From an uncultured Roseburia sp. (GTDB lineage Bacteria; Bacillota; Clostridia; Lachnospirales; Lachnospiraceae), in the NCBI GenBank assembly GCA_947383215.1, contig CANDCP010000018.1:1-52230 (forward strand): DNA of 52,230 nucleotides, in the 5' to 3' direction. Position 1 is the stretch's first letter, and the number at the start of each line of letters is the position of its first letter. This document shows, piece by piece, positions 32,866 to 41,169 of the stretch. The notes under the pieces are model-generated. The model worked only from the letters and a program-made list of their open reading frames with translations. It was not told the DNA's origin and made no database searches. A program made the translations under genes and the position numbers.

Positions 32866-33679
32866 CGCTAATTTTGACGAGCTTCGTGTAACGGCAAACA
32901 GAAATCGCATTAAAATTCTCGATATGGTACACGGAGGGGCGTCCGGTCATATCGGGGGGGCTTTGTCAGCGGTAGATGTGATTACATATCTCGGGGAATG
33001 TGTCATTGATTATGGCGATAAGGAGCGCGACCGCTTCATTCTTTCGAAGGGACATGCGGTGACGGCGTTATATGCCGAGCTGCACGAGCTTGGATTTATA
33101 GAGGACGATGAATTAGTCACGTTTCGCAGGATTCATTCGAGGCTGCAGGGCCATACCAATCTTTTATATTTGCCGCAGACGGATTATACGTCGGGGCTGC
33201 TGGGACAGGGTCTATCCTACGGCGTCGGCATGGCGTTGGGGAAGAGGCTGAAAAAAAGCGCGGATACGGTTTACGTGATGATGGGAGACGGGGAGATGCA
33301 CGAGGGGCAGGTTTGGGAGGCGTTGATGGAGGCAAGTTATTACAGATTGGATAATCTTGTCCTTATCGTAGACCGAAACGGATTTTGTTCCCATCAGCCG
33401 GTAGAGAATGTGATCAGTATCGAGCCGTTAGCGGACAGGCTCGAGGCGTTCGGCTGGAATGTAAAAGAGATAGACGGACACAGCATGGAGCAGATACATT
33501 CCTGTTTGACGGGCTTGCGGTCACAGTACGGGAAGCCAAAATGCATTATATCCCATACGGTAAAGGGAAAGGGGATCAGCTTTATGGAGAATAACGGAAA
33601 ATGGCACCGAAGCATACCGACTGAAGAAGAATATCAACGGGCCAGAAAAGAATTGATTGAACGAGGAGGGGTGAACTGA
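32849..33679 (+). CDS. Split transketolase, N-terminal (ThDP-binding) subunit
   Basis: This 276-residue protein corresponds to the N-terminal third of transketolase. It has 'ILDMVHGGASGHIGGALSAVDVITYL' (His/Gly phosphate and substrate region), 'DRFILSKGHAVTALYAEL', and the ThDP diphosphate motif from 'MMGDGEMHEGQVWEAL' to 'DRN' (about 147-175, GDG...N). It is followed by 'KCIISHTVKGKGISFMENNGKWH'. With the next gene it would transfer a two-carbon ketol unit. Split transketolases are found both in central metabolism and in sugar-modification clusters; the setting favours the second here. It overlaps both neighbours. Confidence 0.9.
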   Translation: MKDIVNANFDELRVTANRNRIKILDMVHGGASGHIGGALSAVDVITYLGECVIDYGDKERDRFILSKGHAVTALYAELHELGFIEDDELVTFRRIHSRLQGHTNLLYLPQTDYTSGLLGQGLSYGVGMALGKRLKKSADTVYVMMGDGEMHEGQVWEALMEASYYRLDNLVLIVDRNGFCSHQPVENVISIEPLADRLEAFGWNVKEIDGHSMEQIHSCLTGLRSQYGKPKCIISHTVKGKGISFMENNGKWHRSIPTEEEYQRARKELIERGGVN

Positions 33680-34623
33680 TGGATCAGGAGCGCAGATGTA
33701 CAATCCCCAAGGATGCGATAGGTCCGACGCTGCTTGAGCTTGCGAAGGAGAACGATAAGATTGTGGTTATGTCAAGCGATGTTTCCGTATCCTGTAATAT
33801 AGAGATGTTTCATGAAAAGTGTCCCGACCGTTTTTTTGAGATGGGGATTTCCGAGCAGAGTACGATGAGCGCGTCCGGCGGTTTGGCGGCGGAAGGATTT
33901 ATTCCGGTCTATGTGGCGTTGGCCATTTTCTCGAACGGAATGACCTGGCCGCAGACCAGACAGGTTTGCAATGCAAACCTCAACGTTAAGATTATCGGAA
34001 CACATGCCGGCGTGGATGACGGTCAGGACGGGTCGGGCCATCACGCGACAGAGGATGTCGCAATTTCGAGGGCGCTTCCAAGGATGACGGTTTTGACGCC
34101 GTCGGATGAAAATGAGGTCAGAGCCGCCGTAAAGGCGATGGTTGAGTATGAGGGACCGGTTTACATGAGAGTCGCGCGTGAGCCGCAGCCGGTAATTCAT
34201 GAAAAAGAGTGTGAGTTTACGATCGGGAAGGCAGAATATTTGGGCGATGAGGGCGATGATTTTGCGATTGTTTTCGAAGGGACCGCATTAAAGCAGGCGC
34301 TTGAAGGCTGGGAGAAGTTAAAAAGTTTGGGGAAACGCGGGAAGTTAATTTCAATCAGATCCGTTAAGCCGTTGGATGTTTCGTGTATACGCGATATTGC
34401 GGCGAAGGTGAAGACTATCATTACAGTGGAAAATCATTCTGTCATAGGCGGGTTATACAGTGCGGTGTGCGAGTGTCTGGCGGAAAGAAAATATAAAGCG
34501 GTCGTGAAAGCCGTAGGATTTGGCGATGTGTTTGCGATGTCCGGAACGTCTGCTGAGATAAAGGAGACGTATCATGTATCCGGGCAGCGGATCTGTGAAG
34601 CCGCGCTGGAAGAGGACAGGTAA
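33679..34623 (+). CDS. Split transketolase, C-terminal (pyrimidine-binding) subunit
   Basis: This 314-residue protein contains the Pyr domain and C-terminal domain of transketolase/DXPS-like enzymes. It has 'TLLELAKENDKIVVMSSDVS', 'CPDRFFEMGISEQSTMSASGGLAAEGFIPVYVALAIF' with the Glu that activates ThDP (GISEQ), 'HAGVDDGQDGSGHHATEDVAISRALPRMTVLTPSDENEV', 'GPVYMRVAREPQP' and 'TVENHSVIGGLYSAVCE'. Its ATG overlaps the stop of the N-terminal subunit (TGATG), so the two are translated together. The probable role is in forming or extending a branched or higher-carbon sugar acid of the island. The acceptor is unknown. Confidence 0.9.
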   Translation: MDQERRCTIPKDAIGPTLLELAKENDKIVVMSSDVSVSCNIEMFHEKCPDRFFEMGISEQSTMSASGGLAAEGFIPVYVALAIFSNGMTWPQTRQVCNANLNVKIIGTHAGVDDGQDGSGHHATEDVAISRALPRMTVLTPSDENEVRAAVKAMVEYEGPVYMRVAREPQPVIHEKECEFTIGKAEYLGDEGDDFAIVFEGTALKQALEGWEKLKSLGKRGKLISIRSVKPLDVSCIRDIAAKVKTIITVENHSVIGGLYSAVCECLAERKYKAVVKAVGFGDVFAMSGTSAEIKETYHVSGQRICEAALEEDR

Positions 34624-34652
34624 AGAGTACAGATTATAGAGGGAAGTAAAAC

Positions 34653-35543
34653 ATGGAATGTAAATTGTGCAAAAGTAATCGGGTAAAAATATCGTACCAA
34701 GGTTTGATTCGAAACGGCGGCCTTGGCAAATATACAAACGATCCGGTGACAATGTGGCAGTGCGAGGACTGCGGCGTCATCTGGCATGAGAAGGTGATCG
34801 AAGATACAAAGCAATATTATCAAAGCAGGGAATACAGAAACTCCCTGGAGGGAAGCTCGGAGGAGGAAGTGTTTTACGCCCTTCATGACAGGGAAACATT
34901 TGATAAATTCCAGTATACGGGAACGGACATTTACCGGCATAAAACCGTGGCCGACATCGGGTGCGGGGCCGGCGCGTTTCTTGATTTTTTAAAGGGCGTT
35001 GCGAAGGATATCGTAGCGATCGAGCCGTCGGAAGCTTACAGGAAGAGTATGGACAAAAAAGGGTTTGCGACATATGCCTACGCAAAGGACGCGAAGACGG
35101 ATTGGAAAAACAAGGTCGATGTGATTACGTCCTTTGACGTGATCGAGCATGTGGATGATCCGAGAAAGTTTATGGAGGATGCGTTTGAGCTGCTGGCAGA
35201 AGGAGAAGGAAGGGCCGTAATCGGTACGCCGACCGACATGCCGATTATGAGGGGGCTTCTCGGCGAAATTTTTGAGAAAAAATTATTATTCAGCACGCAG
35301 CATATATGGGTATTCTCGGAAAAAAACCTCAGAATGCTGGCGGAGGAGGCCGGATTTAAGAAGATAGAAATAAAATATTTCCAGCGCTACGGGATTGGAA
35401 ATTTTTTGGGCTGGCTTAGGGAAAAAGAGCCGAAATCAGATATAAACGAAACATATATTACGGATACCTTAAACAGCGTATGGAAAAGCGAGTGCAATGC
35501 AAGGGCGCTGTCGGATTATATTGTGCTTTATGCGTATAAATAG
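34653..35543 (+). CDS. Zinc-ribbon class I SAM-dependent methyltransferase
   Basis: This 296-residue protein has an N-terminal four-Cys zinc ribbon ('CKLCKSNRV' and 'WQCEDCGVIWHE', residues 3-45). A class I methyltransferase follows, with 'VADIGCGAGAFLDFLKGVAKDIVAIEPSEAY' (SAM motif at about 93), 'DVITSFDVIEHVDDPRKFMEDAFELLAEG' and 'LFSTQHIWVFSEKNLRMLAEEAGF'. The zinc ribbon before the methyltransferase resembles sugar C-methyltransferases and related deoxysugar enzymes, so methylation of a sugar intermediate is likely. It follows the split transketolase by 29 nt. The acceptor atom is unknown. Confidence 0.8.
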   Translation: MECKLCKSNRVKISYQGLIRNGGLGKYTNDPVTMWQCEDCGVIWHEKVIEDTKQYYQSREYRNSLEGSSEEEVFYALHDRETFDKFQYTGTDIYRHKTVADIGCGAGAFLDFLKGVAKDIVAIEPSEAYRKSMDKKGFATYAYAKDAKTDWKNKVDVITSFDVIEHVDDPRKFMEDAFELLAEGEGRAVIGTPTDMPIMRGLLGEIFEKKLLFSTQHIWVFSEKNLRMLAEEAGFKKIEIKYFQRYGIGNFLGWLREKEPKSDINETYITDTLNSVWKSECNARALSDYIVLYAYK

Positions 35544-35560
35544 AAAGAATATGGGCTGAT

Positions 35561-36040
35561 ATGGGAGCGAGAATAAAAGTGTTTGTCATGGATGTCGACG
35601 GAACGATGACGGACGGAAAAATATATATGGGACCTTCGGGGGAAGCGTTTAAAGTATTTGACATAAAGGACGGATATGGGATACATGAGATCTTGTCGAG
35701 AAGGCGCGTAAAGACGGCAATCATAACGGGAAGAGCCTCTGATATTGTAGAAAAGCGCGCAAAAGAGCTGGAGATTGATTATGTGCTTCAGGGTGTAAAA
35801 GATAAAAATTCGGCGATGCTTAATCTGGCGAAAGAATTGCAGTGCGAATTGTCGGAGGCCGCGTATATCGGGGACGATACGATGGATATCCCGGCGATGC
35901 GGCTGTGCGCGGTAAAAGGATGTCCGGCGGACGCAGTATCGGAGGTAAAAGAAATTTGCGATTACGTTTCAACCAGAAGCGGCGGAAACGGGGCGGTACG
36001 GGATTTTATAGAATGGCTGGTAAAAGAGGGCCTGATTTAG
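35561..36040 (+). CDS. KdsC-like HAD phosphatase
   Basis: This 159-residue HAD phosphatase of the C0 (cap-less) KdsC type has 'VFVMDVDGTMTDGKIYMG' (catalytic DxDGT at 9-13), 'FDIKDGYGIHEILSRRRVKTAIITGRASDIVEKRAKEL', and 'AAYIGDDTMDIPAM' (acidic metal loop). In the Kdo and NeuNAc routes this enzyme removes the phosphate from the ulosonate phosphate before CMP activation. Its place among ulosonate-type genes supports the same step here. The ribosome binding site is weak (AGAAAGAATATGGG). Confidence 0.88.
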   Translation: MGARIKVFVMDVDGTMTDGKIYMGPSGEAFKVFDIKDGYGIHEILSRRRVKTAIITGRASDIVEKRAKELEIDYVLQGVKDKNSAMLNLAKELQCELSEAAYIGDDTMDIPAMRLCAVKGCPADAVSEVKEICDYVSTRSGGNGAVRDFIEWLVKEGLI

Positions 36041-36068
36041 AATATACGATAGATAGGCGGATAGAAAG

Positions 36069-37193
36069 ATGGAATACACACAGACAGACATGTATATCAA
36101 GGCGGTACAGTCGTTGAAAGGAAATAAAATATATATCGTCGGCGCCGGGAAGTATGGTGAGGTTTTAGGGGAGTATTTTGATAAACATGGAATTTTATGG
36201 GAGGGCTATGTAGACAAGAGATTGGATTTGCGGTCAATTAACGGAAAAAAGGTCTATTCCTACGAAGAGGTGGGCGAGGGATATTATATTGTGTCTACAT
36301 ATTTGTATAGAAAAGAGATTGTGGAAGAGTTAGAAAAACGAAATATCATGCCGGACAAAATCATTTTGTATGATAAGCAGGATATTTTCTATGATATTTA
36401 CCATGATTTGACACGCTGGAAGGATTGTACGGAAAAAATAAAGGCGTTCCGTGAAAAACACAGAGGAGAAGAATGTTTTGTGATAGGGAACGGTCCCAGC
36501 CTTCAGATAAAAGATTTAGAGCGATTAGAGGGAACGGTCACGTTTGCCTCAAATTCCATCTATGCATTATATAAGCATACGAACTGGAGACCGACGTATT
36601 ATTGCGCGACGGATTCCATTTTTTGCAGGCAGATGATGTCAGAGAGAGAAGATATGACAATGCTGATGGACGGGTGTGAGGCGGCGTTTACGTCTATTAT
36701 GGGCGAAGGGATAAAATACCGGGACGACGCCGATATGGCGCGGTTATATTATATGCGGCTGTCGGGCGATATGGCCGGTAACGGGGAGGTAAAATTTTCC
36801 GCGGATTGCAGCGAGCGGATATACGCGGCCGGAACGATTACCTATGACATATTACAGTTAGCGGTTTATATGGGATTTAAGAAAATATATTTGCTTGGAA
36901 TAGACTTTAACTATTCAGTTGAACGTCATAGGGATCATACGGTTACCAATAAAGACGTATGCAATCATATGAAAGAGATTGAGGAGGAAGAAAAGCGGTT
37001 TTATGAGCCGATATCCAGGCGGCACGGCACGCCTTATATGGCGGATGTAGATTTGCAGCTTGCCGGTTACCGGGCGGCGAAAGAGTATGCGGATACGCAT
37101 GGCGTTGCGATATATAATGCAACGCGCGGCGGAAAATTGGAAGTATTTCCGAGAGTAGATTTTGACAGTTTGTTTGGTTCGATATCACAGTGA
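36069..37193 (+). CDS. DUF115 protein with N-terminal Rossmann module, copy 2
   Basis: This 374-residue paralogue of the gene at 30024 has an N-terminal Rossmann-like module ('IYIVGAGKYGEVLGEYFDKHGILWEGYVDK', about 17-105). The DUF115 core follows: 'ECFVIGNGPSLQIKDLERLEGTVTFASNSIYALY', 'WRPTYYCATDS', 'ITYDILQLAVYMGFKKIYLLGIDFNYS', ending 'VAIYNATRGGKLEVFPRVDFDSLF'. As for the first copy, the GNGPSL and MGFKxIYLLGxD motifs match the GT42/Maf pattern. A transferase using a CMP-ulosonate is inferred. It stands just before the pseudaminate-like genes. Confidence 0.75.
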   Translation: MEYTQTDMYIKAVQSLKGNKIYIVGAGKYGEVLGEYFDKHGILWEGYVDKRLDLRSINGKKVYSYEEVGEGYYIVSTYLYRKEIVEELEKRNIMPDKIILYDKQDIFYDIYHDLTRWKDCTEKIKAFREKHRGEECFVIGNGPSLQIKDLERLEGTVTFASNSIYALYKHTNWRPTYYCATDSIFCRQMMSEREDMTMLMDGCEAAFTSIMGEGIKYRDDADMARLYYMRLSGDMAGNGEVKFSADCSERIYAAGTITYDILQLAVYMGFKKIYLLGIDFNYSVERHRDHTVTNKDVCNHMKEIEEEEKRFYEPISRRHGTPYMADVDLQLAGYRAAKEYADTHGVAIYNATRGGKLEVFPRVDFDSLFGSISQ

Positions 37194-37211
37194 TTGAGCG
37201 AGGAAGATAAG

Positions 37212-38411
37212 ATGGATAGAGTTGGGGAAAAAGAACGCGCGTATATTCAGGAGGTTTTGAACGGTCAGTTTTCATCATCAAATACATATCAAATGGTGAC
37301 AAGACTGGAGACGTCGTTTGCGGAGAAATTTCATGTAAAGCATGCGGTAGCTATGGTGAACGGTACGGCCACGCTTCATATGGCGTTAGAGGCGGCGGGG
37401 GTCGGACCGGGCGATGAAGTGATCTGTCCCCCGCTAACCATGAGCAGCACGTCAATTGCGGTTTTGCATGCAAATGCCGTGCCTGTGTTTGCGGACGTTG
37501 ACAGAGATACATTTTTAATTACCGCCGCCAACATAAAAAAGGTTATTACAAAAAAGACGAAGGCGATTATCACCGTTTCCCTCTATGGGCTCGCTCCGCA
37601 GATGGAAGAGATTATGGAGGTTGCCAGGAATCATCATCTGACCGTGATCGAGGACAATGCGGAGTGCTATGGCGCGTATCAGGAGGGAAAGCCGGTGGGG
37701 ACGTTCGGGGACATGGCGTCTTACAGTTTCCAGAGTTCAAAGCACCTTACGGCGGGCGAGGGCGGAATTGTGATTACGAACAGCGATGAACTGGCGGATA
37801 AACTAAGAAGGTATTCCGGTCTGGGATACGCGGGTATCAGCGGGAAGAAGGGCAGGATTACAAAGGACGATATACAAAGCCCTGATTATGAGAGGCATGT
37901 GATATTGGGATGGAATTATCGGATGGCGGATCTGTGCGCGGCGGTTGCGCTTGGACAGACAGAGCGCATGGAAGAGCTGGTGGAGGTACGGCGTAAGGCT
38001 GCCGCATATTACGAAGAGCAGGCGAGGGGATGCGAATGGCTGCATCCGCAGGTTGTCAGGGACGGAAACGTGCATTCCTATTGGACCTATGTTATGCGGC
38101 TGGATACGGAAAAAGTCGACTGGCATAGATTCCGGGACAAATATTTGGAGCTTGGCGGGGACGGGATATATGCGGCATGGAAATTGACGTATCAGGAGCC
38201 GATGTTCCGGGACAAGGCGTTTTTAAACAGAGAAAAGCTTGGAATTTATGATTCCTGTAATTACAATGACGTTCATTGCGTAAATGCGGAATTTCTGCAG
38301 CCGCGGTTATTGCAGTTTAAAACAAATTATTACAATTCCGAAGAGGCAAAGGAACAGGCAGAGATATTGGGAAAAACCATTCAATATTTTAATGAAGAAC
38401 AGGGGATGTGA
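37212..38411 (+). CDS. DegT/DnrJ/EryC1 (PseC-like) sugar aminotransferase
   Basis: This 399-residue PLP-dependent nucleotide-sugar aminotransferase has 'VNGTATLHMALEAAGVGPGDEVICPPLTMSSTSIAVLHANAVPVFADVDRDTFLI', 'VIEDNAECYGAYQEGKPVGTFGDMASYSFQSSKHLTAGEGG' with the PLP Lys at about 177, and 'GWNYRMADLCAAVALGQ'. With the PseB-like dehydratase at 39196, it would aminate the 4-keto-6-deoxy sugar at C4. The start at 37212 (GAGGAAG upstream) is preferred to the TTG at 37194. Confidence 0.87.
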   Translation: MDRVGEKERAYIQEVLNGQFSSSNTYQMVTRLETSFAEKFHVKHAVAMVNGTATLHMALEAAGVGPGDEVICPPLTMSSTSIAVLHANAVPVFADVDRDTFLITAANIKKVITKKTKAIITVSLYGLAPQMEEIMEVARNHHLTVIEDNAECYGAYQEGKPVGTFGDMASYSFQSSKHLTAGEGGIVITNSDELADKLRRYSGLGYAGISGKKGRITKDDIQSPDYERHVILGWNYRMADLCAAVALGQTERMEELVEVRRKAAAYYEEQARGCEWLHPQVVRDGNVHSYWTYVMRLDTEKVDWHRFRDKYLELGGDGIYAAWKLTYQEPMFRDKAFLNREKLGIYDSCNYNDVHCVNAEFLQPRLLQFKTNYYNSEEAKEQAEILGKTIQYFNEEQGM

Positions 38412-38414
38412 CAG

Positions 38415-39191
38415 ATGAAGTTTTTAGCGATGATACAGGCCAGATGCGGTTCTTCAAGACTTCCGTCGAAGGTCTTAAAGGATCTTTGCGGGAAGACGGC
38501 TTTAGAGCGCGTGATAGAGCGCGTGAGAAGCAGCAGGCATGTGGACGAGGTGATGGTAGTAACCACACTGAACAGGGAAGATATTCCGATTATACAGTTG
38601 GTTTCCGGTATGGGAATTAGAGTTTTTGCGGGCAGCGCGACAGATGTGCTCGATCGGTATTACCAGGCGGCGAGGCTGATCCGGCCGGAATATGTAATCC
38701 GGATTACGGCGGATTGCCCGGTTTTTGACGCTAAGATACTGGACGATGCAATCGAAAAGCTGGAGCCGCAGACAGACTATATGGCGGCGCTTTCCGAGAC
38801 ATTGGCGGACGGGCTTGATTTGGAGATTATGCGTTTCGAGACATTAAAGCGCGCGTGGAGCGAGGCCAGGCTTGCGTCTGAGAGGGAGCACGTCACAATG
38901 TATATAAAAAATCATAAGGACTTGTTTCAGATTCAAAATTATGAGAGCACGCTTGGGAATCTCCATGAAGAGCGCTGGACGATCGACGAGCCGGAAGATT
39001 ATCTGTTTATAAAAAATATTTACGAACATTTTCAGACAGCGGGAAAAGAGGATTTTGATTCGAGGGATATTTTGCAGTACCTGAATGATAACCCTGAGGT
39101 TCGAAAGATCAACAGTGGGTTCATAAGGAACGAGGGGCTGTTAATTTCACTTAAAAACGATAGGATCGTAGAAAGACCGATTGAGGAGTAG
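38415..39191 (+). CDS. SpsF/PseF-like cytidylyltransferase
   Basis: This 258-residue CMP-nonulosonate synthetase-like protein of the SpsF family begins 'FLAMIQARCGSSRLPSKVLKDLCGKTALERVIERVRSS'. It has 'GSATDVLDRYYQAARLIRPEYVIRITADCPVFD' and 'ERWTIDEPEDYLFI'. In SpsF/PseF families this enzyme CTP-activates pseudaminic or similar acids. It is separated from the NeuB-like synthase at 41170 by two dehydrogenase-type genes. It is the third CMP-sugar synthetase-like gene in the window and belongs to a different subfamily from those at 32203 and 48769. Confidence 0.85.
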   Translation: MKFLAMIQARCGSSRLPSKVLKDLCGKTALERVIERVRSSRHVDEVMVVTTLNREDIPIIQLVSGMGIRVFAGSATDVLDRYYQAARLIRPEYVIRITADCPVFDAKILDDAIEKLEPQTDYMAALSETLADGLDLEIMRFETLKRAWSEARLASEREHVTMYIKNHKDLFQIQNYESTLGNLHEERWTIDEPEDYLFIKNIYEHFQTAGKEDFDSRDILQYLNDNPEVRKINSGFIRNEGLLISLKNDRIVERPIEE

Positions 39192-39195
39192 AAAT

Positions 39196-40194
39196 ATGTA
39201 TAGAGATATCATTAACGGTAAGACCATTCTTGTAACAGGCGGGACGGGGTCCTTTGGAAACCATTTTACGGAATACGTGTTGAAGCATTACAAACCAAAG
39301 AAAATTATTATCTATTCCAGAGATGAATTTAAGCAATTCAATATGGCGAATAAATTCAGGCAGTATGAGGACGTCATGCGGTTTTTTATCGGGGATGTCC
39401 GCGATAAGGAGCGTATGCTTCGGGCTTTGGACGGCGTCGATTATGTTGTTCATGCGGCGGCGCTAAAGCAGGTTCCGGCATGTGAATATAACCCGATCGA
39501 GGCTGTGAAGACAAACATAGACGGCGCCATGAATGTGGTAAACGCGTCGCTGGATACGCCGAGTATCAAGCGGGTGGTCGCGCTGTCTACGGATAAGGCG
39601 GTAAACCCGGTAAATCTGTACGGCGGTACCAAGCTGGTTTCGGACAAGCTTTTTATTGCGGCGAACTCTTATTCCGGCACAAAAGATATTCGCTTTGCGG
39701 TTGTCCGGTACGGAAATGTGGCGGGCAGCAGGGGCTCGGTCATTCCGTTTTTTCATCAGATTATTGAAAGCGGCAAAAAGGAACTGCCGATTACGGATTA
39801 TCGCATGACAAGGTTCTGGATCAGCCTGGAACAGGGCGTGGAGCTGGTGATTAAGGCATTGGCGGAGTCGAACGGCGGGGAGACATTTATTTCCAAAATC
39901 CCTTCGTTTAAGATTACGGACCTGGCGCAGGCGATGCTGCCGGGATGCGAGATGCCGGAAGTCGGGATACGCGAAGGCGAAAAGCTGCACGAGGTGATGG
40001 TGACAAGGGAGGATTCCGCGACCACCTATGAATATGAAAAGCATTATATTATTTATCCGCACTATAACTGGTGGGGAGAGGAAAAGCTGATTCCGGGCGG
40101 GAAAGCGGTGGCGCCGGAATTTGAGTACAGTTCCGGGAATAATACGGAGTGGTTAGGCGTTGAAGAGATCAGAAGGCTGCTGAAGGGCATGTAG
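39196..40194 (+). CDS. pseB: PseB/FlaA1-like UDP-GlcNAc 4,6-dehydratase
   Basis: This 332-residue SDR has 'TILVTGGTGSFGNHFTEYVL' (NADP site, residues about 10-28), 'VDYVVHAAALKQVPACEYNPIEAVKTNIDGAMNVVNASL', 'LSTDKAVNPVNLYGGTKLVSDKLF' (YxxxK), 'RYGNVAGSRGSVIPFFHQII' and 'YRMTRFWISLEQGVELVIKAL'. These match the inverting PseB/FlaA1 type, not the membrane-bound Cps type. It makes the 4-keto-6-deoxy intermediate of pseudaminic acid-type pathways. The start at 39196 follows GAGGAG. Confidence 0.92.
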   Translation: MYRDIINGKTILVTGGTGSFGNHFTEYVLKHYKPKKIIIYSRDEFKQFNMANKFRQYEDVMRFFIGDVRDKERMLRALDGVDYVVHAAALKQVPACEYNPIEAVKTNIDGAMNVVNASLDTPSIKRVVALSTDKAVNPVNLYGGTKLVSDKLFIAANSYSGTKDIRFAVVRYGNVAGSRGSVIPFFHQIIESGKKELPITDYRMTRFWISLEQGVELVIKALAESNGGETFISKIPSFKITDLAQAMLPGCEMPEVGIREGEKLHEVMVTREDSATTYEYEKHYIIYPHYNWWGEEKLIPGGKAVAPEFEYSSGNNTEWLGVEEIRRLLKGM

Positions 40195-40239
40195 AAAAAT
40201 TGTCGTATGCGAATGCATCCGGGAGGGGGGATAAAAACA

Positions 40240-41142
40240 GTGCGCCAGAAAATGAAAATATATGTTACGGGTGTGGCGGGAATGCTGGGATACGGGATTT
40301 ACCGCACCTTACATAGCAGGGCAGAGATAACCGGAATGGATCTTTTGGATATCAAAATACCGGGATTGTCATACCGGGTTTTGTCACTGTTTGATACGGA
40401 CGCAGTAGAGAAAAGCATTGTTGAAGCCGGGCCGGACGTTTTGATACATGCGGCGGCGTACGTCAACGTAGACGGCTGCGAGCAGGAGCCGGAGTATGCC
40501 AGACGGCTGAATACACAGGTGACGGAGCATCTTGCGGATATATGCGGCCGTCACGGAATAAAGATGGCGTATATCTCCACGGACGCTGTGTTTGACGGCG
40601 CGGATCCAAAGCTTTATACGGAGGACGACCCCGTAAATCCGATTAACGTATACGGGAGGACAAAACTGGACGGGGAGACGGCCGTTTTGAGATATCCGGG
40701 GAATCTTGTGTTTCGGACGAATATTTACGGGCTGAATATTCAGAAGAAACGAAGCTTCGGAGAGTGGGTTTATTGTTCTTTAAAACAGGGGGAGACGCTG
40801 AACATGTTTACCGACATTGATTTTTCCCCGATATTGGTGGATGAACTCGCCGAGCTGCTGTATGAGGCATGCGCAAAAGGGCTGGACGGGCGATTCCATG
40901 CCTGCGGGACAGGCTGTATCACGAAGTATGATTTTGGCATAAAGCTGAAAGAAATTTTTCAAATCGAATCCGGTGAAATTCGCCGGGCCGTAAGCAGCGA
41001 CGCAGGGTTAAAGGCGAAGCGTTCAAAGCATATGGGCATGTCAAATGAAAAGCTCACAAGCGCGTTACAGATTCCTGTTAGTACGCCGCAGGAGAGCATC
41101 GAAAAGTTTTATCAGCTGTGCAAACGCGAAGCGTTTTTATAA
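40240..41142 (+). CDS. RfbD-like NAD-dependent epimerase/4-keto reductase
   Basis: This 300-residue SDR resembles dTDP-4-dehydrorhamnose reductase. It has 'KIYVTGVAGMLGYGIYRTL', 'GPDVLIHAAAYVNVDGCEQEPEYARRLN', 'MAYISTDAVFDGADPKLYTEDDPVNPINVYGRTKLDGE' (YxxxK) and 'FRTNIYGLN'. A start at GTG 40240 is proposed, since GGGAGGGGGG ends 9 nt before it. ATG 40252 is internal to this frame and ATG 40207 lacks a binding site. No rhamnose genes (rmlABC) surround it. It may act on the same 4-keto sugar as the PseB/PseC genes or on another branch. Confidence 0.8.
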   Translation: MRQKMKIYVTGVAGMLGYGIYRTLHSRAEITGMDLLDIKIPGLSYRVLSLFDTDAVEKSIVEAGPDVLIHAAAYVNVDGCEQEPEYARRLNTQVTEHLADICGRHGIKMAYISTDAVFDGADPKLYTEDDPVNPINVYGRTKLDGETAVLRYPGNLVFRTNIYGLNIQKKRSFGEWVYCSLKQGETLNMFTDIDFSPILVDELAELLYEACAKGLDGRFHACGTGCITKYDFGIKLKEIFQIESGEIRRAVSSDAGLKAKRSKHMGMSNEKLTSALQIPVSTPQESIEKFYQLCKREAFL

Positions 41143-41169
41143 ATAGTTTCCGGGTAAGGAGGGAGCGGC

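Noticed and set aside
32849-34623. Primary-metabolism transketolase misplaced in the island
   Set aside because: Cannot be excluded, but the overlap with cytidylyltransferase and the methyltransferase context point to a dedicated role.
40240-41142. dTDP-L-rhamnose biosynthesis (rfbD)
   Set aside because: rmlA, rmlB and rmlC are absent nearby; only the reductase family is supported, not the rhamnose pathway.
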